A stretch of DNA of 64,000 bases, taken from NCBI RefSeq assembly GCF_001715535.1, contig NZ_CP017015.1:806001-870000 (forward strand), in the 5' to 3' direction. This document shows, piece by piece, positions 1 through 11,711 of this stretch. Every line of letters starts with the position of its first letter. Within the stretch, counting starts at the first letter, position 1. The notes below the pieces were generated by a model that was given only the letters and a program-made list of their open reading frames with translations, searched no databases and was not told the origin of the DNA. This DNA is from Spiroplasma helicoides (GTDB taxonomy: Bacteria > Bacillota_I > Bacilli_A > Mycoplasmatales > Mycoplasmataceae). Position numbers and translations under genes: made by a program.

Positions 1-2473
<2,473 letters not shown>

Positions 2474-2485
2474 ATATTCCTTTCA

Positions 2486-2517
2486 ATAAAAAAACGCCCC
2501 TAAAAAAGGAGCGTTTG
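2486..2517 (-). terminator. attenuator terminator of the ileS T-box
   Basis: An AAACGCTCC / GGGGCGTTT stem with a TTTTTTA loop is followed by seven T on the minus strand, just upstream of the ileS Shine-Dalgarno site. Confidence 0.9.
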
Positions 2518-2740
2518 ATCGCGGTACCATCCTTATTTACACAATATTTTTATTGTGCATCTTTCATGTTCTATAACGCGAACACCGTGGAGTTCTACTA
2601 AGAAATGAATTCTTTTCTTCTCCATTTAAAATAAGTGATAAATTTATAGTTAAACTGTTAGTTCACACCAAACACTAACTCTCTGGAAGTTTAAATTATA
2701 AATTGTTGTCTTATTCGAAAATTAAAAACATAAATTTATG
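2486..2740 (-). promoter_or_regulatory. T-box leader (Ile) of ileS
   Basis: On the minus strand the leader contains an AGAGAG stem I element, a distal GGTGTGAAC loop and a candidate specifier ATC (Ile) at 2639-2637. The T-box GGATGGTACCGCG (2532-2520) is followed by a GC-rich terminator with a T-run (2517-2486). Known mechanism: uncharged tRNA-Ile pairs with the specifier and the UGG of the T-box and favours the antiterminator. The specifier assignment is by eye and fits the downstream gene. Confidence 0.93.
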
Positions 2741-2812
2741 TAATAATATGCTCTTTTATTTTATCAAACTAAAAATTCTAATCAATAGTTTTTTGTACAT
2801 ATGTTTAAAAAA

Positions 2813-3163
2813 CTAGTCTATATCATATTTTTCAACTTTTTCAGCTATGTTTTTGGCCATGGCTTGAATTTTGTCGCTGTCCAATTCAAATAACTCTTTG
2901 TTTTCTTCTAAAAACTCTTTAACTATTTTTTCATAGTCATTTGGGTTATTATTTATTCTTGCTAATCCTTTTTGCATAATGTCTTTGATTCTAAAAGCAA
3001 TTTCAACTGATCTTGCTATTATTCTTTCAGAATTTTTTCTTGCAATTAATGCCATTTCTTGAATACTAGCCATTCCATTTTCATAAAAATCTTCTTTTTC
3101 TTTGTATATTTCTAATTCTTGTTCTAGTTCAGCAATTCTTTTTAATAAATCTGAATTATCCAT
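2813..3163 (-). CDS. coiled-coil protein, DivIVA-like
   Basis: A 116-residue, highly charged, mostly helical protein. Residues 1-30 form a coiled coil and residues 38-60 (ALIARKNSERIIARSVEIA) resemble the DivIVA repeat in which Ala/Ser and charged residues alternate. No membrane segment or signal peptide is visible. Its ATG overlaps the stop of the upstream RpiR regulator (TAATG), so the two are translationally coupled at the end of the ABC-transporter operon. A role at the cell pole or in division is possible but rests only on this resemblance. It could be an unrelated coiled-coil protein. Confidence 0.6.
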   Translation of the reverse strand: MDNSDLLKRIAELEQELEIYKEKEDFYENGMASIQEMALIARKNSERIIARSVEIAFRIKDIMQKGLARINNNPNDYEKIVKEFLEENKELFELDSDKIQAMAKNIAEKVEKYDID

Positions 3164-4017
3164 TAAATGTGACCTTTAAAGTTTCAACTCATTGATATTT
3201 CATTTGTTTTTTCAAATTTTTCTTTGAATTCTTTATGCTGAACAACTAGAATATTAAATAAAACATCAAAAATAATCAATTCACCAGGTAAAGAAGATAC
3301 AGAAGGATATTTGATTTTGTCGTAATTTAGAGTTTGAGTCTCAATAGCGTAGATTAAGTGTTTATTTTCTTCGCCAATCATTTCAAGTGTTGTATCTAAA
3401 TCAGTTGTTAAAATTAAAATTGAAATACCTCTTTTTAAAGCTCATTTAGCTGCCTCAATAACCTCTTTGGTTCAACCCGTTCTTGAAACAAATACACAAA
3501 AATCATTTTCGGTAAAAAAGATTGCTTTTTGGGCAAAAAGGTGAATATTTGAAACCGCATAAGCTTCTTTATTAACTTTTGATAAGTTTTGCACAAATAA
3601 TGTTGCTGAAATTTCTTGTTGTTCTAAACCAAAAACAATTATTCTTTGAGATTGATAAATTTTATGCGAAATTTCTTCTGCATAAGCAGGATCAAGGTTA
3701 CTTAATGTTTCATTTATTGTAAATAAAGCACTACCCTTTACATTATGGATAACTTGTTGAGGTGTATTATCTTCACCTAACTTGTAATATTCACTTTCCA
3801 TTCTAGATTTTTCATACACAAACATTTGTGCGGATTTAAAACTTTTGAACCCAAGTTTTTGACATACCCTTGTCATTGTACTTGGACTAACATTACTAGC
3901 TTTTGATACCTCTTGAATTGAATGACTACAAAAATAATCTGGATTGGTATTTATTTCATTAACAATTGCAAACTCTGTACTATTCAATTTCGATTCATCT
4001 AATTTTAAAATTTTCAC
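3163..4017 (-). CDS. RpiR/MurR-family transcriptional regulator
   Basis: A 284-residue regulator starting at a GTG behind AGGAGGGG. Residues 1-80 form the RpiR helix-turn-helix (IQEVSKASNVSPSTMTRVCQ), and residues from about 110 form a sugar-isomerase (SIS) domain expected to bind a sugar phosphate (IIVFGLEQQEISA, later VFVSRTGW). It continues past TGA at 3472 and 3184 (Trp) to TAA at 3163-3165. It lies 19 bases after the permease gene and overlaps the next gene, so it probably senses a metabolite linked to this operon. Its effector is unknown. Confidence 0.88.
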
Positions 4018-4035
4018 TTAACAATCCCCTCCTAA

Positions 4036-5067
4036 CTAATTGGGTTTCGACTTACTTTCTTTACTGCTCTTATTATTTATTTTACCATAGTTAAAGCCAC
4101 GTTTATTATACCCTATTTCTTTTAAGTGATTGTTTCTTAAATTTTTCAAATCTTCTAAACTTCCACAACGTTTAATTTCACTAATATATCTACTTGACAA
4201 TTTTTGTATTAAGCTTGCACCATAACTATCTTTTTTGTGTTTGTTTAATTTAAAAATAATTGTTGTTGCTAATACTATAACTAAGAAAATAATAATCCCA
4301 AGCGTTACAAAGTATGGTAAGGTTAAATGATCTGTTAATTTTCAATCAACATTATATTTTCCTGCATTTAAAGTGTCTGTATATTTCAAATTTGTTGAGT
4401 TAACTCACCCTGCTTGCATAACATTCATCATATATCTAGCTGGAAAAAAATACATAATTCAATTTAAAATTTGATATTTTGAAAGAATGTAGTAAGGATA
4501 AGCACAACCTAAAAAATATCAACTAATAATATAAAACATATTTGCAAATATCATCGCTAAAGGAACATCATTTACATAAATATACATTATAAAACACATC
4601 AAAACAAAAGTTATATATAATAACAATGCTCCTGAAATATACATATACCAATTTACATTAGCAATTAATAATCTTTGGTGACCAAATAATATAGATACAA
4701 TACCCATCAAACCAGCACAAGCAATTGAAACAATTGTTAAGTTAGCTGTAATATGTGCTAACAAAAGTGACACAGGGTTAACGGGTGTAAATTCTAATTT
4801 AGTACTAAAACCAGTAACTTTGTGAATACTTAAATTTCTATATAACATATGAATACTATTTCTAACAATAATAGCTCCTGTTGCTGAGGCTAAAATAAAT
4901 GGATCGTCACTTCTAAAAAGTAATCACATTAAACAAATAAAATAAAATAAAAAGATTCCTAAAAAAACATTAATGGGTGATCGTAAGTATGTTTTAAATG
5001 ATAAACGATAAAGAGAACTAAAAGAAACTAATCCGGTTCTTAATTTAATCCTTCATTTTTTTTCCAT
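4036..5067 (-). CDS. ABC-2-type transporter permease subunit
   Basis: A 343-residue membrane protein. The ATG at 5067 has a GAGGTG Shine-Dalgarno site and lies inside the end of the preceding permease gene (23-base overlap). About six hydrophobic segments are visible, the first after a short basic N-terminus, and a charged cytoplasmic tail closes the protein. It is built like its neighbour at 5045-6070, so the two probably form a heterodimeric membrane domain powered by the ATPase upstream. Multiple TGA codons are Trp. The substrate cannot be told from sequence. Confidence 0.8.
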
Positions 5068-6070
5068 AATTTCTTCACCTCGCACTATCTGATTTTTTAA
5101 TTTCTTTTAATTTATTGTTTAATTTTTTAATATTTAAATCAATTGAGTCTCTAACTTCAATCAAACTCTCTAATTCTTGCAATGATGTAGTTCTACTTAT
5201 AGAATAAATAATTCCCAAGTGTTTGTTCTTATTTTTATATTTCTTTCATTTTCTATTTTCAAATTCAAATACTTTTTTAAATGAAGCAAACACAATTACT
5301 GCCGCTACAAACACAATTAAAATTGAAGCAACATATGGAATTCAAGGATGATCTCCATATCCAAAAGAAATATCACTACCAGCTGAAGATTTATATTTAA
5401 AGCTTGGAGCATTTATTCAACCAGCTTCCATAATAGACAACATATACCTTTGTGGAAAAAGATAAGTTATATAAAATAATCACTGTTGTGTAACAATAAC
5501 ATTAAATGGCAACCCTAAACCTAATAAATATACTGAACCAAAGTAATAAATATTTCCGATTGTATATACTCATTCTAGTTTTTTTGCTGCAAAAACAATT
5601 ATAAATGCCATTAAATTTGAAATTAATAAAAGTAAAAAATAACCTACAAGGAATAAAAGTCAGTTAACGTTTTTGATTGTGTCTCTTTGTTCAGGATAAA
5701 TCATTGCAATCAAAAAAGTTACTAGCGTCACAACAAAGTTTGCACATATGTTAAATGATACTATTGCAAAAAATATAAATTTTTTTGAAATATTTGTAGA
5801 AAACAATCTATTGAAAAAATCTCGATTTTTAAACTCGTGAATAGTTTTAGCAAAGTTAAATAAACAATTTCTAATACCACAAACTCCAATCGCACCAGCT
5901 AAAACGAATGGATCATAAGTTAATCCCCCGTCGGTTGTATCTCTAAAAGACAATCATACAACCAAGGTAATTAAAGTAATTATTCAACCAGAAAATAAGT
6001 TAAACTTATCTCTTAAATAATTGCGAAGTTGCATTCTAAATAGAACTTTATAAATATGCCACTTTCCCAT
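5045..6070 (-). CDS. ABC-2-type transporter permease subunit
   Basis: A 341-residue membrane protein starting 15 bases after the ATPase stop. The N-terminus (MGKWHIYKVLFRMQLRNYLR) is the short amphipathic coupling segment usual in ABC-2 permeases, followed by about six membrane spans and a coiled-coil tail of about 70 residues (near residues 270-341). It reads through several TGA codons and ends at TAA 5045-5047, overlapping the next permease start. It is a likely partner of the permease at 4036-5067. The direction of transport and substrate are unknown. Confidence 0.8.
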
Positions 6071-6084
6071 AATTTTTTGCCTTT

Positions 6085-7488
6085 CTAATCATCGATAGTT
6101 TTTTCAATATCTTTTTCTATTTGTTTTTCCATTTCTATTTCTAATTGATGTGCTAATTCTTTTTCTAATTTTATTCCTTTTGGATCATTTTCTTTTGTCA
6201 AGTTATCAACTTTCGATTTTTGTTGTCTTTTTAAAATTCTTTGTTCAAGTTTCATAATACGTAATTCTTCTTGTATATACTTTTTCTTCAAAAATCTTAG
6301 TTTTGTAATTTCTTCTTCAGATAAATCAACTGTTAATTCATTTCCTGAAATAATAATTTTGTTCGATTTAAATATAGGTAAAAAATCTTTTTTCAAATAT
6401 ATTTTAAAATCATTTATTTTTTGAAGATATTTTTGAATATCTTTTTTATAATTATGTGTGTTTTTTACTTTTTTATATATTTTATTTAAATGCTTTATTT
6501 TAATGAGCAAAGTTTTAGTGGCTTCTCTAACATCATCAATACTTGATTTGTTCAATGCATTAGACGCTAAATATAATAATTTTGAATAAAGTTCTTGTAA
6601 GAAAAAACTGCTATTTCTAATTGAAATAAGAGTTTCATCTATCTCAAAAAAATCCAAAACTTCTTCTTTTGATTTTAACTTCTCATAACTTGTATTTACT
6701 TTTTCCATTTTAGACTCAAATTTTTTTAATATCGGTCTGAAAACTGGGTCTGGCTTTAATTTAGCTTCTTTTGTTTCAATTGAAGAAAGTATTTTTAAAC
6801 AGTAATCGTCATAATCGAAATTAGTATCCTCACATGAGATATGATCATCAGATAATATTAATCCAGATTCCATAACCAATATTCTGTCACATAATTCAGT
6901 AAAAATTGATTTATCAGGAGAAACAATGACATAAGTTGCATTATGCTGTTCTTTGTAATTCTTTAAAAAATTAATTACTCTAGTTCTCATATCAAGTCCA
7001 ATGGTACTTGAGACCTCATCTAAAACAACTAATTCAGGTTTGTGTAAAAAAGCAAGATAAAGAGAAAAAAGTTGCAATCATGAAGTAGCACAACTTTCTA
7101 GTCTTCTTTTTCACCTTGAATTAATATCAAAAACATTAGACAAATTATCTAATCATTCTTGGTCTCTTATATTATAAATTCCTTTGTATAATTCAACTAT
7201 ATCTTTAACCGTAAATCCGTCTGGTCATGTAGTTTGACGAAACTGAAAACCAATAGATGATAAAGCGTCATCTTTTGTAAAATTATATTCAATTATCCCA
7301 CTAGTTTGAGGAATTTGATTGGCTATAAGTCTTCCCAAAACTGTTTTCCCCGATTGATTGGGACCAATAATAGCCATTCCTTCACCCTTATAGATTTTTA
7401 AGTTTATTTTTTTTATAGCTCAAATCTTTTGATTAAATATTTTACTAACATTTTCTAACTCAACTAAAAGTTCTTTTTTAACATCCAT
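6085..7488 (-). CDS. ABC transporter ATP-binding protein with degenerate motifs and a C-terminal extension
   Basis: A 467-residue protein. Residues 1-235 are an ABC ATPase domain: Walker A GPNQSGKT is intact near residue 45, and Walker B LVVLDEV is present near residue 150. The ABC signature LSGGQ is replaced by CATSWLQ, the D-loop is altered (SSTIGLD), and the H-loop His position reads SPD instead of THD. Residues about 240-467 form a basic/acidic coiled-coil extension not usual in the family. The start has GAGGT eight bases upstream. It sits between a hydrolase gene and two permease genes. It may bind but hydrolyse ATP poorly. Confidence 0.85.
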
Positions 7489-7512
7489 AAGCGTGTACCT
7501 CATTTCTAAATT

Positions 7513-8439
7513 TTAAATGTTTTTCAAAAAATCTTTAACTGCTTCAATATATTGTTTAGTATGCTTCAACTGCGTTTGGACGTGCGGTCCGTTATCAAAA
7601 AGTAAAAGTTTATCTTTTTTGGAAATTGCTTTTCTCAACTCATAAAGTTTTTCACTATCTTTGTAGTACGTTACGAGATCTTTTTTAGAATGAATATATA
7701 AAACTGGAACCGTTTTTTTATTTATTTCTATTAATTTAACAATATCATATTTTAAGACATCTATATTAAAATCTTTTCTATATTTTTTGATTACTTCATC
7801 CATAAGCGACTCAACATATTTCTGAATTGGGTCTGTTGTAAAATTAAGAATTTTTTTAAATATTAGCTTTATATCCATATATGATGAGTCAGATATTACA
7901 AATTTTAATTTAGATTTTTTAATTATTTTTTTATCAAACAGTGAAAATAAGTTAACAGTAAAAGCACCCATACTAAAACCAATCAAACCCATCTCTTTAA
8001 CCTTAAAGTTGCTATGTAAGTAATTTACAACCTTTGTTAATGCATCTAACTCATGCACACCAAAAGTAACTAACCCTTCATCTGATTCTCCGTGATTTAT
8101 AAAATCAAAAACCATAATGTTATAACCCAAATTTTCTAAAAATCAACTTGATAATGCACTTGACTCTTTTGAACTACTATAACCATGACAACCTATAATT
8201 CATTTATTTGTTTTTACTTTATTTAAGTGATAAATGGCATGTATCCTATTATCAACAATTACTTTTTTTCAATTTTCAAAATTATCAAAACTTATTGGAT
8301 CTAAATTATATTCACTTGTTAAAGAATCTTTATATAAGTTTAATAATTGCTCTCAACCATAAGTTGTATAAAAATTGGCATTTCCCGCTTTTGTACTATT
8401 TATAATTTTTATTAATTTGTCTACTATGACTTTTTTCAT
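7513..8439 (-). CDS. alpha/beta hydrolase
   Basis: A 308-residue cytoplasmic hydrolase. The oxyanion region IIGCHGYSSS lies near residue 85, the nucleophile elbow GFSMGA (GxSxG) near residue 155, and candidate acid and base residues occur in LYIHSKKDLVTYY (Asp) and DNGPHVQTQ (His) near the C-terminus. The ATG at 8439 follows AAGAGGAA. It is the first gene of the transporter operon (25 bases before the ATPase). It most resembles mollicute esterase/lipase-like serine hydrolases. Its substrate is unknown. Confidence 0.85.
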
Positions 8440-8553
8440 AATCAAGTTCCTCTTAAAAATAATTTTAATATAAAATGAAAGATTATATAATATTAATTAA
8501 TTTTATAATTAATTGTCTAATTAAATTATAATAATCTTTGAGGTATCTGTTAT

Positions 8554-9036
8554 ATGAAAGACAAAAATAAAGATAGTTATAAAAATAGTTTAAAAGAACA
8601 CATAAAAGATCGAAAACAAGCTTATAAACAACAAAGAGAAGATATTGTTTCTGAAGTTCAATCTGGGGGAGTGCAAAAAGAAGTAGAATACATTGATGCA
8701 AAAAAATTAAGATGGTTTGATTATTTAATAATATTTGGTACTTTTTTGGCACTATTAGGTTTAAGTTTTATAGTATCGGTTTTTATTATGAAAGATATTG
8801 ATAGAACTGAATATATAACAACAGCAATAGCTGGTCTTGGTATTTTGGTTTGGTTAGTTATGGGTTGACTAAGAAATAATAAAACAGCAAAATTTTATAA
8901 TGATTCTAGAAGAAGATACCAATCAACTTTTACAACAGATGAAGGTATAAATAGAAGAAAAAGTAAAATTATAATAAGCATTGCAGGACTGATGTTGATC
9001 ACAAGTATTATTTATTGAATCGTTGTTTATGCATAA
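8554..9036 (+). CDS. small membrane protein of unknown function
   Basis: A 160-residue protein not recognised. The N-terminal 55 residues are very charged and Lys/Gln-rich. Three hydrophobic segments follow, two at about 60-100 (WFDYLIIFGTFLALLGLSFI and a second after KDIDRTEY) and one at the extreme C-terminus (IIISIAGLMLITSIIYWIVV). The ATG follows GAGGTATCTGTTAT, and a TATAAT-like box lies about 25 bases before it. Two TGA codons are Trp. It is transcribed divergently from the hydrolase operon and ends at a good terminator. Confidence 0.78.
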
Positions 9037-9064
9037 AAAAACTCATCATTATGATGAGTTTTTA
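9036..9064 (+). terminator. intrinsic terminator after the 8554-9036 gene
   Basis: AAACTCATCAT / ATGATGAGTTT inverted repeat with a T-run, starting at the stop codon. The arms are symmetrical, so it may act on both strands. Confidence 0.88.
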
Positions 9065-9165
9065 TATAAACATTTTTAATTAATATTCATATCATGTTTT
9101 AATTAATAAATTAGTTTATATTGTTCTTTCTTTCATTATTTTTTTAATATATTAGCAATTTTTTT

Positions 9166-9249
9166 ACTTAGATTCTTAAAAATACTTGAAAAAATTATTA
9201 GGGAGTACATACACATTAAAGGAAAAATGTATCTTTAATGAATCTAAGT
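9166..9249 (+). other. inverted repeats, candidate structured leader
   Basis: A 10-base perfect inverted repeat (ACTTAGATTC 9166-9175, GAATCTAAGT 9240-9249) encloses an inner hairpin (CATTAAAG 9214-9221, CTTTAATG 9233-9240). It ends 11 bases before a strong Shine-Dalgarno sequence. It looks like a folded 5' leader of the short ORF that follows. It matches no RNA family I know. Confidence 0.4.
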
Positions 9250-9272
9250 TTTAATTTTAAAGGGGGTGTTTT

Positions 9273-9368
9273 TTGATAATATTGACTAAAAGCAATTATT
9301 TAATAAAAAAACACCTAATCTATATAACATATAAACATCGAGTAATCAATGTAATCATGTATCTATAA
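9273..9368 (+). CDS. possible 31-residue peptide with sequestered start
   Basis: A TTG codon follows a very strong AAGGGGGTG Shine-Dalgarno sequence and opens a 31-codon frame rich in Ile, Tyr and Lys, ending in TAA at 9366-9368. GGTGTTTTTT (9265-9274), which covers part of the Shine-Dalgarno sequence and the first bases of the start, is perfectly complementary to AAAAAACACC (9306-9315) inside the frame. It may be a small hydrophobic/basic peptide or a leader. Real translation is unproven. Confidence 0.35.
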   Translation: MIILTKSNYLIKKHLIYITYKHRVINVIMYL

Positions 9369-9442
9369 ATTAAGTGTTGAGTAATTATTTATTGTTTTAA
9401 TTAAACGCTTTATTAGGTCTATATTATCATTAAATAAGTTCT
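9369..9442. other. intergenic, no gene seen
   Basis: An AT-rich stretch between two small convergent candidate ORFs, with no clear terminator or promoter. Confidence 0.5.
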
Positions 9443-9639
9443 TTAATTCATAAATACAGTTTTACACTTGGTAGTTGTAATGCCTGAAATTTTTTTAATA
9501 TTAAATAAAACTGTTGATTCAACAGAATTATTTGACATTAAAATATCATTAAAAAACATATTGTTTAATGATAATTTCGGTACAACAAAAAATGAGTTAT
9601 TTAAACTAGCATTGTTTTCACATAGATTAACACGTCTCA
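9443..9639 (-). CDS. possible 65-residue protein
   Basis: Starts at an ATG behind GGAGG (spacing about 8) and runs 65 codons to TAA. The product is Asn/Ser-rich with two Cys and no obvious membrane span or signal peptide, and it has no Trp. It was not recognised. The good Shine-Dalgarno site is the main support, and the low complexity argues for caution. A hairpin with a T-run lies upstream on the same strand (about 9685-9712), so it might have an attenuated leader. Confidence 0.35.
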
Positions 9640-9767
9640 TTTTTCGGTCCTCCATTACCAAAAAAATAATAACAAATGTAAAAGAAAAAAACAAGAATTT
9701 TTCTCGTTTTTTTTTAAATTTTTACAATATATTAGTGTTTATTATTTTTATAATTTAAGTTTTTTAG

Positions 9768-9773
9768 TATAAT
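9768..9773 (+). promoter_or_regulatory. -10 box of the lipoprotein gene at 9800
   Basis: TATAAT lies 26 bases before the ATG. No good -35 hexamer is visible at the usual spacing. Confidence 0.55.
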
Positions 9774-9799
9774 AAACTTGTAATGAAGGGGATAAAATT

Positions 9800-10336
9800 A
9801 TGAAGAAACTTATATCATTATTAGCATTTAGTAGTGTTTTGGTTGGATCTGCAAGTAGCGCAATGAGTTGCAAGAATACAGAGCCATCATGAATTGAAAC
9901 AACTAATAAACCAACAACAAAAGAAGAACTAATTAAACAAGCTACAAGTTATTTAGATGGTCATATAGACTATTTAAATAAATATAATTTAGATTGTGAA
10001 CAAGAAAATTCTTGTTATGAGACAAAAACTCTAGAAGAATTTAATTTAGGAAATGAAAATTGACAAAAATACATGGTTTATGAATTTACATGAAGATATG
10101 TTTATGGTTATATTTGAAATACAACATTTGAAGAGAGTGACATTTTAACAATAAAATCTGAAAAACATGAAGATTATGCGGATCAAGAATTTTACTTACA
10201 ACCATTTACAAAAGAAGCTTTAGATGAGCAATATAAAAATGTTATCGGAAAAGGTGAAGAAGACTTAGGAATTTATAAAGTAAATGAAAATTATTACAAA
10301 TATTATGAACTTGTATATAAATGAGCTACATCATAA
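9800..10336 (+). CDS. putative lipoprotein
   Basis: A 178-residue secreted protein. It has a Lys-rich N-terminus, a hydrophobic stretch (LISLLAFSSVLVGSASS) and a mollicute-type lipobox AMSC, with Cys near residue 24 as the predicted lipid-modified residue. The mature part is acidic and aromatic (many Tyr, six Trp, most from TGA) with two further Cys in a DCEQENSC motif. The Shine-Dalgarno site GAAGGGG precedes the ATG. It stands alone and converges on ftsZ, sharing a terminator. No function can be assigned. Confidence 0.85.
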
Positions 10337-10370
10337 AAAAAATCAGTTTAGTAAAACTGATTTTTTTTAT
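10335..10370. terminator. bidirectional terminator between lipoprotein gene and ftsZ
   Basis: AATCAGTTT / AAACTGATT stem with A-rich and T-rich flanks. It serves the plus-strand lipoprotein gene and also the minus-strand ftsZ, whose stop lies at 10380. Confidence 0.88.
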
Positions 10371-10379
10371 TATTTTTGA

Positions 10380-11687
10380 TTATCATTTTTTTCTTAAAAA
10401 TGGTGGGAAGTCTCCATCCTCATCATCACTTGTTTCTTCTATTTTTTGTGCTATTGGAGCAGCTTGTTGTTGCTGTGGAGAATTTGCAGCATCTTTTCAC
10501 TGATCCATTCTATTTGAAACATTTCTTAACTCATCTTCGCTTATTTGAGATTGTTGTTGTGCATAACTAGGTCTTTTATTTGGGTCAGTTTCCATAAAAC
10601 TAGTTCTTTTTGCATACATAGTTTCAACTTCATTTGTAGCTTGCATTTGTTGGTTTATTTGTTGTTGAGGCTCTTGTTGAATAGGCTGTTGACTGTATTC
10701 ATTATCGTAATCTGAGCTGTTTTTTGCTTTGGTACTTTCATAATCTTCATCAAATCCAGTTGCAATTACCGTAACAATTAATTCATCATCTAAATGCTCA
10801 TTAATAGCTATTCCAAAAATAAAGTTTACATCTGCACCACTAGCTTGTTGAATAATATCAACAGCATCATAAGCATCAACTAAAGACACATTTTTACCAC
10901 CTGTGATGTTTATAATAGCGTCTTTTGCTCCCCTAATTGAAGTTTCTAATAAAGAACTTGTTATAGCCTTATTAGCAGCTTCAATCGCCTTGTCTGGGCC
11001 TGTCCCTATTCCAATTCCGAATAAAGCATTACCCTTATTTTTCATAACTGTTCTTACATCAGCAAAGTCAAGATTAATTATTGCAGGAACAGCAATTAAA
11101 TCCGTAATTGTTTGAACACCTTGTTTAAGAATGTTATCAGCTTCTCTAAATGAGTCTTGAATTGGAATTCCTCCGATAATTTGTAATAATCTATCATTTG
11201 AAATAACAATAATTGAGTCTACATATTTTCTTAACTCATTAACACCTTGTGCAGCATAACTGTTTCTTAAACGACCTTCAAATCTAAATGGTTTTGTAAC
11301 AATTGCAATTACTAAAGCTCCTGTTTCCATAGCTATTCTTGCTATTTCTGGAGCAGCTCCAGTACCTGTTCCTCCACCCATTCCAGATGCAACAAATATT
11401 AGATCGGCTCCACTAAGTAATTCTTTAAGTTCTTTTTCTGATTCTAATGCTGCTTTTCTTCCTACTTCAGGGTTTGCCCCTGCTCCTAGACCTTTTGAAA
11501 TCTCTCTACCAAGTATTAATTTTTTTTCTGCTTTACTTGCAGCAATTACTTGAGCATCAGTATTTGCAACTATAAACTCTACTCCTTGGACATCATCATC
11601 AACCATACGGTTTACAGCATTGCAACCTCCACCACCAACTCCGATTACCTTGATATTGGCAGCTTGATTAAATTCTTTATTAGACAT
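10380..11687 (-). CDS. ftsZ: cell division protein FtsZ
   Basis: A tubulin-like GTPase that forms the Z-ring (435 residues). Seen: GGGGCNAVNRM near residue 20, the tubulin signature GGGTGTGAAP near residue 108, and the T7 loop NLDFADV near residue 208. A Gln-rich linker of about 110 residues follows, then a conserved C-terminal peptide DFPPFLRKKW. Two TGA codons, including the last sense codon, must be read as Trp to retain this peptide. The ATG at 11687 follows AAGGAGAA. It is the last gene of the mraZ-rsmH-ftsA-ftsZ cluster, 24 bases after ftsA. Confidence 0.98.
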
Positions 11688-11711
11688 ATAAATTCTCCTT
11701 TTATCAATCTA

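Noticed and set aside
3382-3474. Apparent break in the RpiR gene
   Set aside because: The stop is TGA, which is Trp in this organism; the frame continues to TAA at 3163.
8208-8752. Two open frames, one plus-strand across the hydrolase N-terminus and one minus-strand across the small membrane protein
   Set aside because: Each overlaps a gene with a clear Shine-Dalgarno site and better composition; neither has its own ribosome site.
9166-9249. Inverted repeat considered as transposon ends
   Set aside because: Only 84 bases, no transposase and no target-site duplication seen.
9468-9758. Plus-strand 96-codon frame upstream of the lipoprotein gene
   Set aside because: No Shine-Dalgarno site, low complexity, and it reads as the complement of the minus-strand small ORF.
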